From: Fibrobacterota bacterium
GTDB taxonomy: Bacteria; Fibrobacterota; Fibrobacteria; UBA5070
Direction: 5' to 3'
Assembly (NCBI GenBank): GCA_016715065.1
Contig: JADKBN010000002.1
Location: 747,400-811,399 of the forward strand
DNA length: 64,000 bases
The position numbers were made by a program, and so were the translations under genes. This document shows, piece after piece, positions 61,837 through 64,000 of this stretch (position 1 is the first letter of the stretch; each line of letters starts with the position of its first letter). The notes below the pieces were generated by a model. That model made no database searches and was not told the DNA's origin. It was given only the letters and a program-made list of their open reading frames with translations.

Positions 61837-63660
61837 ATGGCTCGTGTATTCTCCGCATTCAGGATCTCGTTGGAGTGGTACCTGGACAGGATCTTTCCTT
61901 GTGGCTGGTCCCATGTGGACAAACGCGCGCTGGGAGTGATCGCCAAGGCGATCTTGACAGGAATTGCGTTCCTCATCGTGGCAGGTTTGCTGGGTATCGA
62001 TCCGCGATTGTCCCAAGTCGCCTTCTTCGTGGTGCTCGGCATCCGCATTTTCGCCTCCTTCGTCTTTTTCGGCGAGTACAAGCTTTCATGGACCCGGGCA
62101 TCTTCGCGCAGCGCGATGATCGAGGTCGCGCTTGGCGGGGTGTGCTTGGGGCTCTACGCGCCGGTCCTCCTCCTGGTGGGAAAAGCCACCTTGGCGTTCC
62201 TGCTCCTGGAATGGCTCGTGTTCCAGTACTTGTACAATGCGGCGATCTTCGGGTACCGCCACATCTACCGGTACGGAATCCGACCGAGCAAAACGGTCGT
62301 GATCTACGGCTCCGGCATTCGCGGCGCCCGGCTCGCCCAGCAATTGGAGCAGTCCGGAAGCCATGTCCTCTGCTTCATCGACGATTCCGCCCACGAGCAC
62401 AAGATGGTGATCGATGGCATACCCATCCATTCCCTCAAGGACGCGATTGTCAAAATCCGTCGATCACAGAGCCTCGACACCCTCATTTTCGCGTTGGACT
62501 GTTCCAGTCCGGAGCGGATCGATCGTCGGTGGAAGCGGCTGCGGTCGTATTTCAAGGATTGCAAGATCCTTCCCTCCACGGCGGATTCGCTGCGAGATCG
62601 CTCCTTCGTCAATCAATTGAAGGACGTCACGGTGGAGGACCTTCTCGCCCGCAAGCCCAAGGATCTCGACAAGGCCAAGATTTCAGCTTTCCTCAAGGGG
62701 CGTTCGGTCCTCATCACCGGTGCAGGTGGATCGATCGGGTCCGAACTCGCGCGTCAGTGCGAAGCCTTCGGGGTCAGGGAACTCCTGCTGCTGGATCATT
62801 CGGAGTTCAATCTCTACCAGATCGCGGAAGAACTCCCCAATGCGGTCCCGCTGATGGTTTCGGTCACGGACAAGGCGTCGCTGGAGAGGGTATTCGAGGA
62901 GTATCGACCGGAAATTGTCATCCATGCGGCCGCCTACAAGCACGTGCCGCTCGTGGAGCAGAATCCCGTTACCGGCATCCGCAACAACGTCGCCGGCACG
63001 CGCAACACGATCGATCTGGCCATCCGGTACAAAGCCAAGAAGTTCGTGCTGATTTCCACCGACAAGGCGGTGCGGCCCACCAACGTGATGGGCGCCACCA
63101 AGCGGGTGTGCGAGCTGTATGCGCAGAATTCCAATGGCCAGGGAACGGATATCGTCGCTGTGCGTTTCGGAAACGTGCTGGGGTCCTCCGGTTCGGTGAT
63201 TCCCAAGTTCAAGAAGCTCATCGAAGAAGGTCGCGATCTTCCCGTCACCCACCCCGACATCACGCGCTACTTCATGCTGATCCCCGAGGCTTGCTCGTTG
63301 GTTCTGCAGGCAGGTGCCATCGGTCACGGCGGCGAAGTGTTCATCCTGGACATGGGCGAGCCCGTGCGCATCGCGGATCTCGCCCAGCGGATGCTGAAGT
63401 TGTCCGGGCGCCAAGATCTGAATGTGGTCTTCACAGGCTTGCGACCCGGGGAGAAGCTGTACGAAGAGCTGTTGATCAGCGATGCCGATTTGAAAACGGA
63501 ATACAGGTCGATCATGGTGACCCGTCCCACGTCAATGCCCATCGATTCCTTGCGCAAGAGCATCGACAAGCTCCTCGCTTCCGCAGATCCATTGGTAGAA
63601 TTGAACCGGATCGTTCCCGAGTTCGACCATCAGCGGGACAATCGGGCGGCCGCCGCCTGA
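61837..63660 (+). CDS. Membrane UDP-sugar 4,6-dehydratase, WbpM/PglF/FlaA1 family
   Basis: 607 residues. Four N-terminal transmembrane helices (about 30-140), a first Rossmann domain (VVIYGSGIRGARLA) and a catalytic SDR domain with GAGGSIGSE near residue 295. The catalytic motif is S407 ... M418-x3-K422 in STDKAVRPTNVMGATKR, the Met replacing Tyr as usual in this family. It converts a UDP-HexNAc to its 4-keto-6-deoxy form. GAGG upstream of ATG 61837 supports the start. The next gene overlaps its stop. Confidence 0.93.
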   Translation: MARVFSAFRISLEWYLDRIFPCGWSHVDKRALGVIAKAILTGIAFLIVAGLLGIDPRLSQVAFFVVLGIRIFASFVFFGEYKLSWTRASSRSAMIEVALGGVCLGLYAPVLLLVGKATLAFLLLEWLVFQYLYNAAIFGYRHIYRYGIRPSKTVVIYGSGIRGARLAQQLEQSGSHVLCFIDDSAHEHKMVIDGIPIHSLKDAIVKIRRSQSLDTLIFALDCSSPERIDRRWKRLRSYFKDCKILPSTADSLRDRSFVNQLKDVTVEDLLARKPKDLDKAKISAFLKGRSVLITGAGGSIGSELARQCEAFGVRELLLLDHSEFNLYQIAEELPNAVPLMVSVTDKASLERVFEEYRPEIVIHAAAYKHVPLVEQNPVTGIRNNVAGTRNTIDLAIRYKAKKFVLISTDKAVRPTNVMGATKRVCELYAQNSNGQGTDIVAVRFGNVLGSSGSVIPKFKKLIEEGRDLPVTHPDITRYFMLIPEACSLVLQAGAIGHGGEVFILDMGEPVRIADLAQRMLKLSGRQDLNVVFTGLRPGEKLYEELLISDADLKTEYRSIMVTRPTSMPIDSLRKSIDKLLASADPLVELNRIVPEFDHQRDNRAAAA

Positions 63661-64000
63661 TCAGGCGAGGTCTTCCTTTTTATCTGGTGGTGGTTGCCGG
63701 GCTCGCGGGACCGGCATCGGCGCAGCCTGTGCCCGTCGAACTGGAGCGGCGCAAGACACTTCTGAACCCCGGAACCACCACCGTGCTGGGTTTGCGGGCG
63801 GCACAGTCGCAAGGGACAGTTCCCTTGGCCTTTGGTTTGGTGCGCGACGATTCCCTCCAATCGAGATTCGGTTGGAATCTCGGTGCTGGACAATTTCCGC
63901 TCTGGGTCCAGCCGGTGGCCGCCGTGGAAAGCCGGCTGGTTGGCGACACGGACCAGGTCGTTGCTTCCGAAGGTGGCGTTCGCGCAATGGGGCGATGGGG
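63657..64000 (+). CDS. Exported protein, N-terminal fragment, probable CTG start
   Basis: An open frame runs from the 4,6-dehydratase stop to the window end without ATG before residue ~110. Read from CTG 63657 (overlapping TGA 63658-63660 as CTGA) it gives LIRRGLPFYLVVVAGLAGPASAQ, a standard signal peptide with AXA cleavage, then VPVELERRKTLLNPG and a beta-rich sequence. Inner GTG codons would cut the signal peptide short. It may be a periplasmic or outer-membrane part of the cluster. I do not recognise the family; 114 codons are visible. Confidence 0.55.
   Translation, partial: MIRRGLPFYLVVVAGLAGPASAQPVPVELERRKTLLNPGTTTVLGLRAAQSQGTVPLAFGLVRDDSLQSRFGWNLGAGQFPLWVQPVAAVESRLVGDTDQVVASEGGVRAMGRW

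Noticed and set aside
63630..63987. Minus-strand genes at the right end
   Set aside because: They lie opposite a plus-strand frame with a clear signal peptide and show only Arg/Pro-rich shadow composition.

Overview
The window reads as chromosomal DNA of a GC-rich (about 60 % by eye) free-living Gram-negative bacterium. A family 9 cellulase, a family 1 pectate lyase, several secreted proteins with beta-sandwich C-termini, a Bacteroidetes/Chlamydiae-style histone H1-like protein, a 31-residue AURKAIP1/COX24-type protein and a double-length UvrA together suggest the FCB superphylum, most plausibly Fibrobacterota. This placement is inference from gene content, not a phylogeny.

Layout. 1-2676 (minus): a membrane hybrid sensor kinase followed by the start of a response regulator. 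2796-11859 (plus): a tandem-fused UvrA whose two halves are joined by a linker made of a palindromic repeat, a glycosyltransferase and a second hybrid kinase. 11864-12262 (minus): a bacteriohemerythrin. 12450-16338 (plus): a tightly overlapping sufC-sufD-sufS-sufE-sufT operon without sufB. 16376-19664 (minus): a lipoprotein and a GLUG-repeat surface protein. 20170-22715 (plus): argG and ispD, separated by a terminator, two minisatellite arrays and a long hairpin. 22720-31128: mostly exported proteins of unknown function, several as tandem paralogues (two WG-repeat proteins, two small secreted proteins), plus a DUF218/YdcF-type protein. 31138-32988 (minus): pectate lyase and a HicBA-type toxin-antitoxin pair. 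33053-33550: ispF. 33760-35982 (minus): GH9 endoglucanase. 36205-42443: a MobB/MobA-like protein, tRNA-Asn, a histone H1-like protein, a TPR protein, the COX24-type small protein, a HAMP protein, an oxidoreductase, an FHA protein and pgi.

42624-64000 (plus) is a surface-polysaccharide cluster with nearly every stop and start overlapping from 48330 on. Genes 47246-51318 match the WbpB/E/D/A set that makes UDP-2,3-diacetamido-glucuronic acid. They are followed by a Wzz-like chain-length protein, a Wzx-like flippase, a Wzy-like polymerase, three glycosyltransferases, a NodB-like deacetylase, a C4 sugar aminotransferase, two consecutive phosphoglycosyl transferases and a WbpM/PglF-like 4,6-dehydratase. 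A large SLBB export protein (45037) supplies the likely outer-membrane exit. The simplest reading is Wzx/Wzy-dependent synthesis of a capsule or O-antigen containing diacetamido-uronic acid and probably a bacillosamine-like amino sugar.

Dispersed repeats are notable. Four copies of a hairpin element (CGTTCGTCCTGAGGAG...CGTCTCGAAGGGCGA) lie between genes and carry compensating stem changes. A different palindrome sits inside uvrA. AT-rich words of the form GACAAAAATTG recur in otherwise GC-rich genes. No phage, insertion sequence or CRISPR array was seen.
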